DNA of 64,000 bases from Sediminibacillus terrae (GTDB lineage Bacteria > Bacillota > Bacilli > Bacillales > Amphibacillaceae). Positions 1 through 9,368 of this stretch are shown here, in pieces. Below the pieces are notes generated by a model. It searched no databases, was not told the origin of the DNA, and worked only from the letters and a program-made list of their open reading frames with translations. The stretch is from NCBI RefSeq assembly GCF_009602435.1, contig NZ_VZDQ01000011.1, forward strand, positions 186,001 through 250,000. The letters run 5' to 3'. The stretch's first letter is position 1, and each line of letters opens with the position of its first letter. The position numbers and the translations under genes were made by a program.

Positions 1-268
1 CTACTTCCTCTATCCATTTTTCTTCCGGCAACAAAGGCTGATCTGGTCTGCATCTTTTACAAGGCCGATATTGTTTTGCCGATGCATCCTTGGCAGATGA
101 AAAAATCCGGACATTTCCCGGCAGGGGTACTCGGGATTTACAGGAAGGGCGACAAAAAATCCCGGTAGTTTGTACCCCATAATAAAACACACCATCATAG
201 CTGGCATTATTCGTTATAATCGCATTCCACCATGCTTCAGGAATGAAAGTTGAATTTCGGCTGGCCAT
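1..268 (-). CDS. adaA: AdaA-type methylphosphotriester-DNA repair regulator (5' end only)
   Basis: The reading frame runs off the left edge, so only the first 89 codons are seen. It starts at an ATG (266-268) behind AGAGGTGATG. The translation carries the Ada N-terminal zinc domain: YDGVFYYGVQTTGIFCRPSCKSR, then RPCKRCRPD. The four expected zinc-ligand cysteines are C39, C43, C70 and C73; C39 matches the Ada cysteine that accepts a methyl group from DNA phosphotriesters. In the family an AraC-type helix-turn-helix follows and drives the adaptive response to alkylation; here it lies outside the window. AdaA versus a longer Ada fusion cannot be decided. Confidence 0.88.
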   Translation of the reverse strand, partial: MASRNSTFIPEAWWNAIITNNASYDGVFYYGVQTTGIFCRPSCKSRVPLPGNVRIFSSAKDASAKQYRPCKRCRPDQPLLPEEKWIEEV

Positions 269-367
269 TTCATCACCTCTTGATTCATTATAACGAAAAA
301 TAACAGGATTGAAACGACATCCGAATGGAAGCGCAAGATAATGATATACAGAAAATGTTTCTTGCAG

Positions 368-1375
368 TCACACGTAACTTGATTGTACTGCATCATATTT
401 TTCCCACTCTGTCATCATCTTCAGCATGAGCCGTTTGATATCTTTCGATTTTGCCGTCCCGCATACTTCTTTGTTTACCAATTCGCTTAACGCGATTAAA
501 TCTAATAGTTTTGCCTGCTGCAACCATTTTTCGGGCAAGTTCCCTCCGTTTTTCTGATACGCGGTAATGAAAGGTAGAATGGAATTAGAATCTTCTATTC
601 TTTCATAGCGGAGGAAATTTCCGATATCGAATAACGGAGACCCACTAAAAGCGTACTCCCAATCAAGAACGGCACTAATCGTACAACCGTGTTTTTGAGT
701 ATCCACCAGTATGTTTAACGGATTGAAGTCACCGTGAACGAGACAGTCCTGTTCCCTGAGACAATCAAGTAAACTGGTATGTTCCCGGGCAAAGGTGAGT
801 ATTTCCTCGCAAGTATCTTTGCCAAGATGTTTACATCCATATCCCGTTACAAGACTTCCTTCTATAAATTCCATAAAACTGTTCTTGTCCAATTTGACTG
901 TTTCCTCAATGTTCAAGCTGTCATCAAAAAAGCCTCCATCCGGAAAATGGATGTGATGAATTTTTGCCAGTGTTCCTCCAACTTCAGCTGCCAAAGATGC
1001 AATATCCTGATTTTTCCCGTTTTGCATATACTCAGAAAGCTGTACACCTTCCATCCAGCTTAAGATTATAAAGGGATGCTGCAGTCCCGCGCATGAGGAA
1101 TCACTATAGAGGACTTGGGGTACTTGAATCCGTTCCTCCAGCATCTTCAAAATATTTCTTTCCATTTCAATAGAAGTATTTTGCTTACTGTAGATACGAA
1201 GTACAAATCTTTCCTCCGTATTGGTGGTGATTTTTAAATTCGTATTGCTCAATCCCCCATTTAAGAGCGTCATGCTGGTCAATTCCCTGCCATTGAAAAT
1301 GGGAATCGGCAACTTCCGGATGGTTTCAAGACTTGGCACTAATAGCGGGGTCGACCGCTCCCAACCAGTTTTCAT
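368..1375 (-). CDS. APH/choline kinase-fold phosphotransferase
   Basis: This is a 335-residue protein of the aminoglycoside phosphotransferase (APH) superfamily. The catalytic loop HGDFNPLN is at 214-221 (catalytic D216, metal-binding N221) and the metal-binding DWE is at 238-240. An N-terminal lobe with the nucleotide-binding GGLSNTN loop is near 40-46. The substrate cannot be read from sequence: family members act on aminoglycosides, choline, homoserine, sugars or macrolides. The ATG has AGAAGGAGTG upstream. It lies downstream of the AraC-like gene with a hairpin between them, so it probably has its own promoter. Confidence 0.8.
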   Translation of the reverse strand: MKTGWERSTPLLVPSLETIRKLPIPIFNGRELTSMTLLNGGLSNTNLKITTNTEERFVLRIYSKQNTSIEMERNILKMLEERIQVPQVLYSDSSCAGLQHPFIILSWMEGVQLSEYMQNGKNQDIASLAAEVGGTLAKIHHIHFPDGGFFDDSLNIEETVKLDKNSFMEFIEGSLVTGYGCKHLGKDTCEEILTFAREHTSLLDCLREQDCLVHGDFNPLNILVDTQKHGCTISAVLDWEYAFSGSPLFDIGNFLRYERIEDSNSILPFITAYQKNGGNLPEKWLQQAKLLDLIALSELVNKEVCGTAKSKDIKRLMLKMMTEWEKYDAVQSSYV

Positions 1376-1429
1376 CTTTATTTCACACTCCTTCTCCAGC
1401 CATATTTTTGTCTAGTTTACCATATAAAA

Positions 1430-1460
1430 TTTAAAAGAGAGCTGATAAAACAGCCCTCTT
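1430..1460 (-). terminator. Rho-independent terminator after the AraC/GyrI-like gene
   Basis: On the minus strand, arms GAGGGCTG and CAGCTCTC enclose a TTTTAT loop and are followed by a T-rich tail. The hairpin starts about 10 bases after the regulator's stop codon. Confidence 0.6.
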
Positions 1461-1467
1461 TGATGTG

Positions 1468-2343
1468 TCACCTTTTTCTTTCCACCGGTATCCATATTTC
1501 ACTGGTAAATGTCGGTGCATCGGTATCCATATTCTCATTCCACAAAATTTCCGGCCCTTGTCTTTGCTGATAACCAGAAGACGGAAACCATTCCGCATAG
1601 ACCCGTCCCCATATGTTCTGCAATGTTTCCGGGAACGGACCGACCGCTCTGAATACTGCCCACATGCCCGCAGCCACTTCAAGCTTTGCCAGGTTACCAG
1701 GACAAGCGTTGGTAGTCGCAGCACCAATATAGTGATCGAGTTCCCCTTTTTCTTCCATGCGCCGATCCGAGAAGTTGGTCGACGCTTGAATAAGTCCGTA
1801 CGGTTCCACATTGGATAAATCCTTGATTTGATCGATCAGTTCCTGATTCAACGACTTCCACATTGCAGCGATATCCGGATTTACTCCTTGAAAAACAATA
1901 GGGACTCTCCTGGTAATCCCGACAATACGAAATGCCGGTTTTTCTTCAATCCTGTAGTCCATTTCGCTTCCTCCTTTAATGGTAAGCTGGAAGGACATCG
2001 GTGGATAAGCTTTTAAGGAATGGCCAATTTTTCTGGCAGCTGAAGGGGTGATACCATGCAAATGTTGAAAAGCTCTTGTAAATGCATCCGGCGACTGGTA
2101 TCCATATTTCAAAGCAATATCGATAATTCTTTCCTGACCGTATTGCAGGTCGAACACAGCAAGAGACAGACGTCTCCGGCGAATATATTCAGAGAGGGAA
2201 ATTCCCGCCAAAAAAGAAAACATCCGCTTGAAATGATATTCCGAACATAATGCCTGCCTTGCCACTTCCTCCATAACCACTTCCTCTGTCAAATGATCTT
2301 CAATATACCTCATTGCCACATTCATTTGTTTTAATGAATCCAA
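1468..2343 (-). CDS. AraC-family regulator with C-terminal GyrI-like effector domain
   Basis: The 291-residue protein has an AraC DNA-binding domain in its first ~100 residues. The second helix-turn-helix is typical ([33 protein letters not shown]). After a linker, the C-terminal half from about residue 128 ([21 protein letters not shown]) looks like the GyrI-like/AraC effector-binding domain that senses small hydrophobic molecules in Rob- or BmrR-like regulators. The order is DNA binding first, ligand binding second. No obvious efflux target lies next to it; the APH-like kinase is the nearest gene downstream. Confidence 0.82.
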   Translation of the reverse strand: MDSLKQMNVAMRYIEDHLTEEVVMEEVARQALCSEYHFKRMFSFLAGISLSEYIRRRRLSLAVFDLQYGQERIIDIALKYGYQSPDAFTRAFQHLHGITPSAARKIGHSLKAYPPMSFQLTIKGGSEMDYRIEEKPAFRIVGITRRVPIVFQGVNPDIAAMWKSLNQELIDQIKDLSNVEPYGLIQASTNFSDRRMEEKGELDHYIGAATTNACPGNLAKLEVAAGMWAVFRAVGPFPETLQNIWGRVYAEWFPSSGYQQRQGPEILWNENMDTDAPTFTSEIWIPVERKR

Positions 2344-2436
2344 AGGATGCCCCTCCTTTCTCCTAAAGAATAGCAGGAAAAGAAAACCGATACCCGACTA
2401 TCCGTGCACCATATTGCAGGACTCACAACAGCTACA

Positions 2437-2463
2437 AGAAAGGAGCCTCCCTAAGGAAGCTCC
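2437..2463 (-). terminator. Terminator after the UPF0182 gene
   Basis: On the minus strand a GGAGCTTCC / GGGAGGCTCC hairpin with a TTA loop, then TTTCTTG, begins a few bases after the stop codon. Confidence 0.55.
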
Positions 2464-2469
2464 ATTCCA

Positions 2470-5277
2470 TCATTCTTGCTGGTCCTCATCTCCAGTTTGT
2501 TCCGATTGATCCTCCGTCTGTTCTGTTCCTTCTGTCTCTGCTTGTTCGTCTTCCCTTTCACTCAACCGTTCTTCGATCTGCGACATGATTCCACCAGCTT
2601 TTTCCCAATTACCTTCAGACATTTCCTGCTGATATTGATCGAACAAGGAAGAAATTTCTTCTAAAATCTGTTTCGATCCCATGATTTCATCTACTTGATC
2701 ATTGCCGTCCGTGCCGCCTTCTCCTTCATCAAGTTCGACATTCGGGTCAATCAAACCAAGCATCCGCTCCATTGCCTGATCAAAAGTAGGTTCCATGACG
2801 ATTTCGTCACCATAGGCAAGAATGATTTGTTTCACTTCTGGAAGCGATGTTTCGTTGGATGACTCGATGTAAATCGGTTCCACATAGATGACCGTATCCT
2901 CCAGCGGAATGGCCAGCAAATTTCCACGGATGACTTCCGATCCACCCTGAGACCATAAGTTCAACTGCTGTGAAATCGTACTATCCTGATTGATCCGGTT
3001 TTCAATTTGCTGTGGACCATATACATTACGCTGCTTCGGAAAACGATAGACGAATGTCTCTCCATAATTTTCTCCGTCGTTTCTGACACCCATCCAGGCC
3101 ACCATGTTTTGTCTGTTGCGCGGGGTATATGGCATCATTAGCACAAATTCTTCCTCTTCCGCTTCCGGAAGCTTCATCGTGATATAATACGGCTCCATTT
3201 CGACATCTTCATTGAAGTATTTCTCGGTCGGAAATTGCCAGTAGTCTTCCCGGTTGTAGAATACTTCCAGATTGGACATATGATACGTACCATACATTTT
3301 GGCCTGTATTTTAAACATATCGATTGGATACCGGAAATGCGCCGCTACATCCTCCGGAATTTGCTCTGTAAACAAATCAGGGAACATCTTCTGATATGTT
3401 TGGAGCAATGGCTCATCCGGTTCGGCTGCATAAAAGTTGACTTCCCCGCTGTATGCATCCACTGTCACTTTTACCGAGTTTCGGATATAGCTTTCATCGT
3501 CTTGATGGGCTTCGGAATAGGGATACCTATCCGCAGTCAGATAAGCATCGATCATCCAAGCCATGCTGCCATCATCGCGAACGAAAATATAAGGATCTTC
3601 ATCATACTCCAAGAAAGGCGCTATCCGTTCGACCCGGTCCATGATGTTACGTGTTGCCAACAGCTGGCTGTCACTGTTCAACTGATCGGAGACGAACATC
3701 CTGAACGAACCAGCGTCCAAGGCGAACAACAGCCTGTTTAAACCGGATAATGCGATCCCTTTATCTGCTTCATACCTGGTCGACATATTTTCATCGCCGG
3801 CTGGGTAGTCGAATTCATCCACTTCACTATTCACGATGACATTATCATAGTTTTCTTCCCCAAAATAAATTTGTGGTCTCTCGATCTCCATGGCACCTTC
3901 TGAAGGGACATTTTTCAGTAAGTATTCCGGCTGGCCTTGCGAAGTGATTTGATTGACGTCACTCATCGCAATGCCATAACCATGTGTATAACGCAGGTTT
4001 TCGTTCACCCATGTTTTTGCCTGAGAAGGAAGATCGACGGTATTCAATTCCCTTGCACCCAGAAAGACTTGTTGATACTCGCCGTCGATTTGATAACGGT
4101 CGATATCGATGTCATTGAATTGATAATAAGTCCGGAAGGTTTGCAATTGATTATATATATCGAGAATCGGTCTTGCATCATTGATCCGGACATTGTTGAT
4201 TGTCGGTTCATTGCGTTCCACCATTGCCTGATCGAGTGACTCGTTCCCCGGGTGTTCAAATTCTTCAATGTTATCAAGATCGTAAGCAGCCCGCGTAAAT
4301 TCCAGGTTATGCTCCAAATAAGGGCTTTCCTTGGAAAATTCATTAGGCGACACGACATAGTTTTGCACAATGATAGAAGTTCCTTCTGCAAGGATGCCAA
4401 TCGCCATATAAGCAATAATCGGAATCAACATCGCCTTCAACCGACCGCGTATAAGCGAGACGATCACCCACACCGTGCCGATTACCGCAACAGCTGCCAT
4501 GACATAGGATGCAGGAATGTTGATAACTTTGTCGGTATAACTCATGCCATGTACGACGCTTTCCTGGAATAAATTGACCTTATTGGTCAGCATCGTGCTA
4601 TATGGTTCCAGAACATGGGAAACCGCCATCAACAATCCGATGCTGCCCAGGGTAACACCTAATTGCAATTGCGCTGAACGGCTGATCCGATACATATGGA
4701 AAACGGAATAAGCCCCGATTTCGGCAAGCAACAAAAAGAAGGCCAAACCGATCAATGTATTCACCGCGAATTTAATAAACGGCAAAACAAACATATAAAA
4801 CGAAACATCCATGCCAAAGTGCGGATCTTTTATATCGAAAGAAGTATGGTTAAGAAACTTCAGCCAAAGCTCCCACCCGAATCCCTGCACGATACTGCTT
4901 CCGATAAATCCGACAAACAAGGATATGCTTAAAATGGTAAAAATGCTCAATCGTTTGCTGCGAATCAACGCCGGCAGCTGCGATGGATTAAATTGTTTCA
5001 AGAAAGATTTGCGGATCCATGCTGCCGTTATCCAAGTCAATGCTGCAAATACCACAAACCCGATCACGCCAAGCAGTATCTTGCTGCCGAGAATCGTTGT
5101 GTACACCTGTTGAAACCCGAGTGAATCCATCCATATATAATCGGTGATCCAGTGCAGTGACAACCCGCCCAGAATCAATAGTATCACTAGGAAACCAATC
5201 AATTTCCCGAAGAATCCGCCGAATTTTTTCAGCTTCGCCTTCTGATGGGTATTCATGTTAAACGTTTGATTTTCCAA
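2470..5277 (-). CDS. UPF0182 (COG1615) family large membrane protein
   Basis: The 935-residue protein has about seven hydrophobic segments in its first ~310 residues, beginning near LIGFLVILLILGGLSLHWITDYIWMDSLGF. A long soluble part of roughly 550 residues, likely outside the cell, follows, then a very acidic Glu/Gln-rich tail. Length and layout fit the UPF0182 family of Firmicutes and Actinobacteria, whose function is unknown. The frame opens at TTG behind GGGGGAG; the next in-frame ATG, seven codons in, has no ribosome site. It appears monocistronic. Confidence 0.85.
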   Translation of the reverse strand: MENQTFNMNTHQKAKLKKFGGFFGKLIGFLVILLILGGLSLHWITDYIWMDSLGFQQVYTTILGSKILLGVIGFVVFAALTWITAAWIRKSFLKQFNPSQLPALIRSKRLSIFTILSISLFVGFIGSSIVQGFGWELWLKFLNHTSFDIKDPHFGMDVSFYMFVLPFIKFAVNTLIGLAFFLLLAEIGAYSVFHMYRISRSAQLQLGVTLGSIGLLMAVSHVLEPYSTMLTNKVNLFQESVVHGMSYTDKVINIPASYVMAAVAVIGTVWVIVSLIRGRLKAMLIPIIAYMAIGILAEGTSIIVQNYVVSPNEFSKESPYLEHNLEFTRAAYDLDNIEEFEHPGNESLDQAMVERNEPTINNVRINDARPILDIYNQLQTFRTYYQFNDIDIDRYQIDGEYQQVFLGARELNTVDLPSQAKTWVNENLRYTHGYGIAMSDVNQITSQGQPEYLLKNVPSEGAMEIERPQIYFGEENYDNVIVNSEVDEFDYPAGDENMSTRYEADKGIALSGLNRLLFALDAGSFRMFVSDQLNSDSQLLATRNIMDRVERIAPFLEYDEDPYIFVRDDGSMAWMIDAYLTADRYPYSEAHQDDESYIRNSVKVTVDAYSGEVNFYAAEPDEPLLQTYQKMFPDLFTEQIPEDVAAHFRYPIDMFKIQAKMYGTYHMSNLEVFYNREDYWQFPTEKYFNEDVEMEPYYITMKLPEAEEEEFVLMMPYTPRNRQNMVAWMGVRNDGENYGETFVYRFPKQRNVYGPQQIENRINQDSTISQQLNLWSQGGSEVIRGNLLAIPLEDTVIYVEPIYIESSNETSLPEVKQIILAYGDEIVMEPTFDQAMERMLGLIDPNVELDEGEGGTDGNDQVDEIMGSKQILEEISSLFDQYQQEMSEGNWEKAGGIMSQIEERLSEREDEQAETEGTEQTEDQSEQTGDEDQQE

Positions 5278-5633
5278 TCTTCTCCCCCTCTAAACCTTTC
5301 ATTTGCACACTACCTCCATCTTACCATAAAGCCGCTCTCCTCATCGGAAGTTGTAGGCAGTCGATTGCGTTTTTCTCCTCCCCTTTTCTTACGGAACACT
5401 GGCTGTTTTGGTTTCATTTTTTATCCAACCACAAAAATCACCAAACCAGCCGGCCAGTGATAAGCGGCTGAACACCGTTTTTAACCCCCGCTATACAGTG
5501 GGCAGGTTTTGGGTCAACCTTCAAGGTCTTTTCAACCGGATTATGTTTCCATCGACTTCTGGATGAGTAAATATACCCCACACAAAAAACACCACACAGA
5601 ATATTCTTCCATGCAGTGCCTTCAAACCCTTAT
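5278..5633. other. Intergenic region, no gene recognised
   Basis: About 355 bases lie between two minus-strand genes. This should hold the promoter of the UPF0182 gene. I see no convincing reading frame, structured RNA or repeat. Confidence 0.5.
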
Positions 5634-6605
5634 TTATTCAAACGAGTAACGGACATTGCCCTGTTTACGGACTTCATCCATCAATTTCATGACATCGACC
5701 GATAATTGCAATGTATCACTGTTGCGATTATTCGCCACGTAATCGTTCATCGCTTCCACTTCGTAATGGAATGCTTTCGCGGATTCACCAGCTTCAATAA
5801 CTTCTGTTCGATCCTCTTGTGTGTAATAAATCGTCGCCTTGGTCGGACGTTGATAGTCATCGACTTTAATATATCCTTCTTCCCCTGCAACCAAAATCGT
5901 TTTCGGCATGATTGCCCGCAGTGTCATCGAAATGGTTGCCATTTCATCTGCTTTGTTTCTCAACAGAATACCCACCTGCTCATCCACACCGGTTTGAAAT
6001 TTTTTCACTGTGCTTTCTACGTAGTCCGGCTGCTCGGATAGGAAAAAACGCGACAACGATAAGGCATACGTTCCAACATCCAGCATCGCCCCGCCAGCCA
6101 AGTCCGGATTGAAAAACCGATTGGCAGGATCAGGGTCTTTGTAACTCCCATGTGAAACTTGAATCATTCGTAGTTTGCCCAGTTTGCCAGACTGCAAGAC
6201 TTCCTTTGCTTTTCGGTACACCGGCATATGGAATATTGTCATGGCCTCTGCGACCACCAGATTCTTCTCTTCAGACAACTCGACGATTTCCTTGAGTTGC
6301 TTGGAGTTGACGGTAATCGATTTTTCACAAAGAACATGCTTATTACGTCTAAGGCTCTCCATAATGTATTGGTGATGAAAAGTGTGCGGAGTCGCGATAT
6401 AAATAATGTCCAATTCCTCATCTTGCAATAATTCATCGTAACTGCCGTAAACATTGTCGATCTTAAAGTCTTCAGCGAAATCCCGGGCCTTTTCCAGCTT
6501 TCTTCCTCCCACTGCGGCGATTTTTCCATTCACTTCGTTTATCGCGACCGCAAATTCCCGGGCAATTGTCCCTGGACCAAGAATTCCCCATTTTAGTTGT
6601 GTCAA
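5634..6605 (-). CDS. Gfo/Idh/MocA-family NAD(P)-dependent oxidoreductase
   Basis: The 323-residue protein has a Rossmann start (WGILGPGTIAREFA) and the family's central strand (CEKSITVNSKQLKEIVEL). The usual EKP motif reads EKS here. GGAMLDVGTYALSLSRF fits the trans-dihydrodiol dehydrogenase-like branch, which acts on sugars, polyols or their derivatives. The start is TTG behind AAGGGGGATGGACA. It stands alone, and its substrate is not predictable. It is separate from the sugar cluster at 30-42 kb. Confidence 0.85.
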   Translation of the reverse strand: MTQLKWGILGPGTIAREFAVAINEVNGKIAAVGGRKLEKARDFAEDFKIDNVYGSYDELLQDEELDIIYIATPHTFHHQYIMESLRRNKHVLCEKSITVNSKQLKEIVELSEEKNLVVAEAMTIFHMPVYRKAKEVLQSGKLGKLRMIQVSHGSYKDPDPANRFFNPDLAGGAMLDVGTYALSLSRFFLSEQPDYVESTVKKFQTGVDEQVGILLRNKADEMATISMTLRAIMPKTILVAGEEGYIKVDDYQRPTKATIYYTQEDRTEVIEAGESAKAFHYEVEAMNDYVANNRNSDTLQLSVDVMKLMDEVRKQGNVRYSFE

Positions 6606-6948
6606 TGTCCATCCCCCTTAAAGATTTCTCTCCACGTCAGTGAAGCGTTTTCAAATAGATGTGCATTTTTTGCAATTCCTGAGGTCAAAGAATGCTCTTT
6701 CTTATTATCACTTTTTACTAAATCGATTTAGTAAAGCCCCGAAAATGTCCCTTGCTAATCATGCAAGGATGGATACCTTTGATGAAAAGTATAACTCCCC
6801 TATATAGACAAAGTCAATGAAGGCGCTTCCTTTCCCTTTTGTTTTGCCTTTCATTTAAATTCTTCTCCAAGACTTTATGCGTCTTAGTCTTTTTACAGTT
6901 GATAGATACTGCCTTGCCTATTCAAAAAGAGTGTGAACCACCGCTTCG

Positions 6949-7061
6949 GTAGCATACTTCGCTTTCCGCGGGCACGGTTTTAGCTAACTTGGTAAAGAAA
7001 ATCGCTTTACCAAGTGGATCTTCAGCTCGCGCTGTTCCCGCAGGAGTCTGCGTATGCTACC
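6949..7061 (+). repeat. Dispersed inverted-repeat element, family A copy 1
   Basis: Outer arms GGTAGCATA and TATGCTACC enclose CGCTTTCCGCGGG on the left and CCCGCAGGAGTCTGCG on the right. At the centre a hairpin is formed by ACTTGGTAAAG (6987-6997) and CTTTACCAAGT (7005-7015). The same inner block recurs, degenerate, at 18826-18935, and part of it, inverted, at 62042-62088. Confidence 0.75.
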
Positions 7062-7311
7062 TACGCTAAGAAGCATGGGGACAATCGCAAGTGTATAAAC
7101 TTTTTCCTTGAGATTAAACAAGCCATTCTTAGAAACGTTTGTCAGGAAATATGTTCTTCTTTTCATCAAAAGCAATAGGGATCCGTCTTTTCTCCTTCTC
7201 TTGGACTTTCTGCTTGTTTCCCTAGCTATGTCTTTTGATAAGACCTTCTTATATTACCAAGCGAAATCAAGAAAAAATGTCTAGTACACCCATTTCTAAA
7301 CAGGAATCTGT

Positions 7312-7432
7312 TCCTAGCGGAGGAATAGCCGGAGACTCCTGCGGGAGCAAAGGCCTCGGAGAGATCCCGCAGAGCGTTATCTCGAGGAAGCTCACCAGCC
7401 GCCCGCGGAAAGCGCAGGGTATTTCCGCAGCG
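7312..7432 (-). repeat. Dispersed inverted-repeat element, family A copy 2 (inverted)
   Basis: On the minus strand the element reads CGCTTTCCGCGGGC at one end and GCTCCCGCAGGAGTCTC at the other. This matches the ends of the copies at 6949 and 29834, with a different GC-rich middle. Confidence 0.7.
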
Positions 7433-7746
7433 TCGAACTCCAACTTAATAAATGCAGGAAGTTAGGAAGGCGAATTCAATGTCGCAGTTTATACAATTTG
7501 TGCAAAAAGTGAGAATCTTTTAGAATCAATTCTCAAAATTAGCGGCCGTTCATCCTTTCCCTAATTCTCTTCCTATAAGAAAGGTAAACTGCTTAAAGTG
7601 TCTCAAATAATCTTTAAATATCACTTTAGCATCATACGGAGAAAATCAATCTAAAAATGATATTTTATTTATCGCAGAATGAGATATATAGTAAGTAGAA
7701 ACTAATAACCTAAAAACAAAACTGTTTATAAAAAGGAGACTTTACA

Positions 7747-7893
7747 ATGAGCCAAGCCCTTCGGAATGATCTGGAACAAGATTTATGCGAATTGGCAGCC
7801 CTTAATGAAAACGAAGTGAACAACATGACGGACGCGGAAGTGGAATATTACCACTGGCTCTATTTAGAAGAATCCGTTTATGATTTAATGTAG
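7747..7893 (+). CDS. Small acidic protein of unknown function (48 aa)
   Basis: The ATG follows AAAAGGAGACTTTACA. The 48-residue product is acidic and helical-looking, ending MTDAEVEYYHWLYLEESVYDLM. The end vaguely recalls small Bacillus proteins with an MTDEELE-type motif, but I cannot assign a family. A strong terminator starts eight bases after the stop, so this is a complete single-gene unit. That arrangement supports a real gene despite its size. Confidence 0.7.
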   Translation: MSQALRNDLEQDLCELAALNENEVNNMTDAEVEYYHWLYLEESVYDLM

Positions 7894-7900
7894 AAAAAGC

Positions 7901-7943
7901 ACAGGCAGCTGGCCGGTATCCTCCGGCAGCTGCCTGTTTTTTG
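7901..7943 (+). terminator. Rho-independent terminator of the 48-aa gene
   Basis: Arms ACAGGCAGCTGGCCGG and CCGGCAGCTGCCTGT (one bulged base) are followed by TTTTTTG. Confidence 0.85.
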
Positions 7944-8068
7944 TTTCAGCCAGGAATGCCGAAAACACAGGTTGATTCAATGGACAGCCACGCCTTTCTG
8001 AATTAGACTATAATCTATTGATGATTAGAAATACAGATCGATAGTTAGATGAAAGGTGTTTGGTATTC

Positions 8069-9283
8069 ATGCTGCAAAATCCTACCGGAAAAGAGCGTCT
8101 TTCGCTCGCTTTATTACTTGGAATGCTTGCCATTATGGGGCCGCTGAACATAGATATGTATTTGCCCAGCTTTCCGGATATCGCTTCCGACTTGAATGCA
8201 AGTGCTTCGCTTGTCCAGCTAAGCTTGACGACCTGTTTGATTGGATTGGCTACTGGCCAGGTAATCATTGGACCGATCAGCGATGCGGTCGGGAGACGGA
8301 AACCACTTTTAATAGGGATTACACTCTTTGCCCTGGCATCCCTGCTTTGTGCGTTTGCACCCAATATTCTCACATTGATTGCTGCCCGGTTTTTACAAGG
8401 GATGACTGCTTCAGCAGGTGTTGTCCTTTCACGGGCCGTTGTAAGGGACGTATTTACCGGGCGAGAACTGACCAAGTTTTATGCTTTGTTAATGGTGATT
8501 CTCGCAGCCGCGCCGATGATCGCCCCGATGGCAGGCGGAGCCATTTTGTTGCTCCCTTTTGCCAGCTGGCACACGATTTTTTATTTTCTGAGTCTTCTCG
8601 GATTATTGATTGTGTCCACGGTATTTTTCCGCCTGAAAGAGACTTTGCCGCCCGAGAAGCGGATTCCAAGCTCCATAGGAAATACCGTGAAAACGATGGG
8701 GAGTTTGTTTAAGGATCGCTCGTTTATCGGCTATGCGATTATTGTAGGTTTTGTCCACGGTGGAAGTTTTGCCTATGTATCCGGGACACCGTTCGTGTAC
8801 CAGGGAATCTATGGAGTCTCCCCGCAAGTCTTCGGTATATTGTTTGGAATAAACGGTTTGGCGATTATGTCTGGAAGCTCGATTGTCGGACGTTTTGGCG
8901 GTATCATCCATGAACGGAATTTACTTCGAATCGCAGTTTGCACCGCCGCTACTGCGACAGCACTTATCTTGTTCATAAGTATCATAGAAGGTCCGCTCGC
9001 ATTACTGGTCATTGCCATTTTCATTTACATGACCACCATGGGAATGACGTTGACCAGTTCGTTTACACTTGCAATGGAGCATCAAGGTCATCGCGCCGGC
9101 AGCGCAAGTGCAGTATTGGGATTGCTTCCTCTATTGATTGGATCCGTTGCCTCCCCGCTTGTAGGAATTGATGAAACATCTGCAGTACCGATGGGATTGA
9201 TTCTGTTTGTTAGTTCCTTTATCGGTTTCAGCGCTTTCTTTACGTTGACAAAGAAGCCTGCTAAAACAAAAACGGAAAATTAA
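8069..9283 (+). CDS. Bcr/CflA-type MFS multidrug efflux transporter
   Basis: The 404-residue protein has twelve predicted membrane segments. Near the start is the Bcr/CflA signature GPLNIDMYLPSFPDIASDL. Between TM2 and TM3 is the MFS motif (GPISDAVGRRKPLLIG), and RFLQGMTASAGVVLSRAVVRD follows. The family exports drugs such as bicyclomycin, chloramphenicol or sulfonamides using the proton gradient; the substrate here is unknown. The start at 8069 is preferred over an in-frame TTG at 8060 because GAAAGGTG lies ten bases upstream. Confidence 0.87.
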   Translation: MLQNPTGKERLSLALLLGMLAIMGPLNIDMYLPSFPDIASDLNASASLVQLSLTTCLIGLATGQVIIGPISDAVGRRKPLLIGITLFALASLLCAFAPNILTLIAARFLQGMTASAGVVLSRAVVRDVFTGRELTKFYALLMVILAAAPMIAPMAGGAILLLPFASWHTIFYFLSLLGLLIVSTVFFRLKETLPPEKRIPSSIGNTVKTMGSLFKDRSFIGYAIIVGFVHGGSFAYVSGTPFVYQGIYGVSPQVFGILFGINGLAIMSGSSIVGRFGGIIHERNLLRIAVCTAATATALILFISIIEGPLALLVIAIFIYMTTMGMTLTSSFTLAMEHQGHRAGSASAVLGLLPLLIGSVASPLVGIDETSAVPMGLILFVSSFIGFSAFFTLTKKPAKTKTEN

Positions 9284-9302
9284 CTGAAATATTCCCTTTT
9301 TG

Positions 9303-9350
9303 AAGGGGCTGTCCATTGTGTTTTCTACTCAATGGACAGCCCCTTTCTAT
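9303..9350. terminator. Bidirectional terminator between the MFS gene and ktrB
   Basis: Perfect 15-base arms AAGGGGCTGTCCATT (9303-9317) and AATGGACAGCCCCTT (9331-9345) serve the two convergent genes. Confidence 0.88.
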
Positions 9351-9368
9351 GTTACAGGCTAACAAGAA

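Larger units (their letters stand above)
6606..7746. other. 1.1-kb gene-poor region with two repeat elements
   Basis: No convincing coding frame is present; short open frames here overlap the repeats and lack ribosome sites. The region holds two elements of the CTTTCCGCGGG/CCCGCAGGAGTC family (6949-7061, and 7312-7432 inverted). A-T rich sequence precedes the small gene at 7747. Confidence 0.6.

Noticed and set aside
214-396. A 60-codon minus-strand frame ending at 214
   Set aside because: It overlaps the adaA start in another frame; the Ada zinc domain is unmistakable in the neighbouring frame.
3235-3741. A 168-codon plus-strand frame opposite the UPF0182 gene
   Set aside because: Antisense shadow of a well-conserved gene; no ribosome site or recognisable domain.
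8056-8712. A 218-codon plus-strand frame inside the MFS exporter
   Set aside because: It is a shifted frame of the exporter with no domain or ribosome site; the exporter frame has full transmembrane and family motifs.
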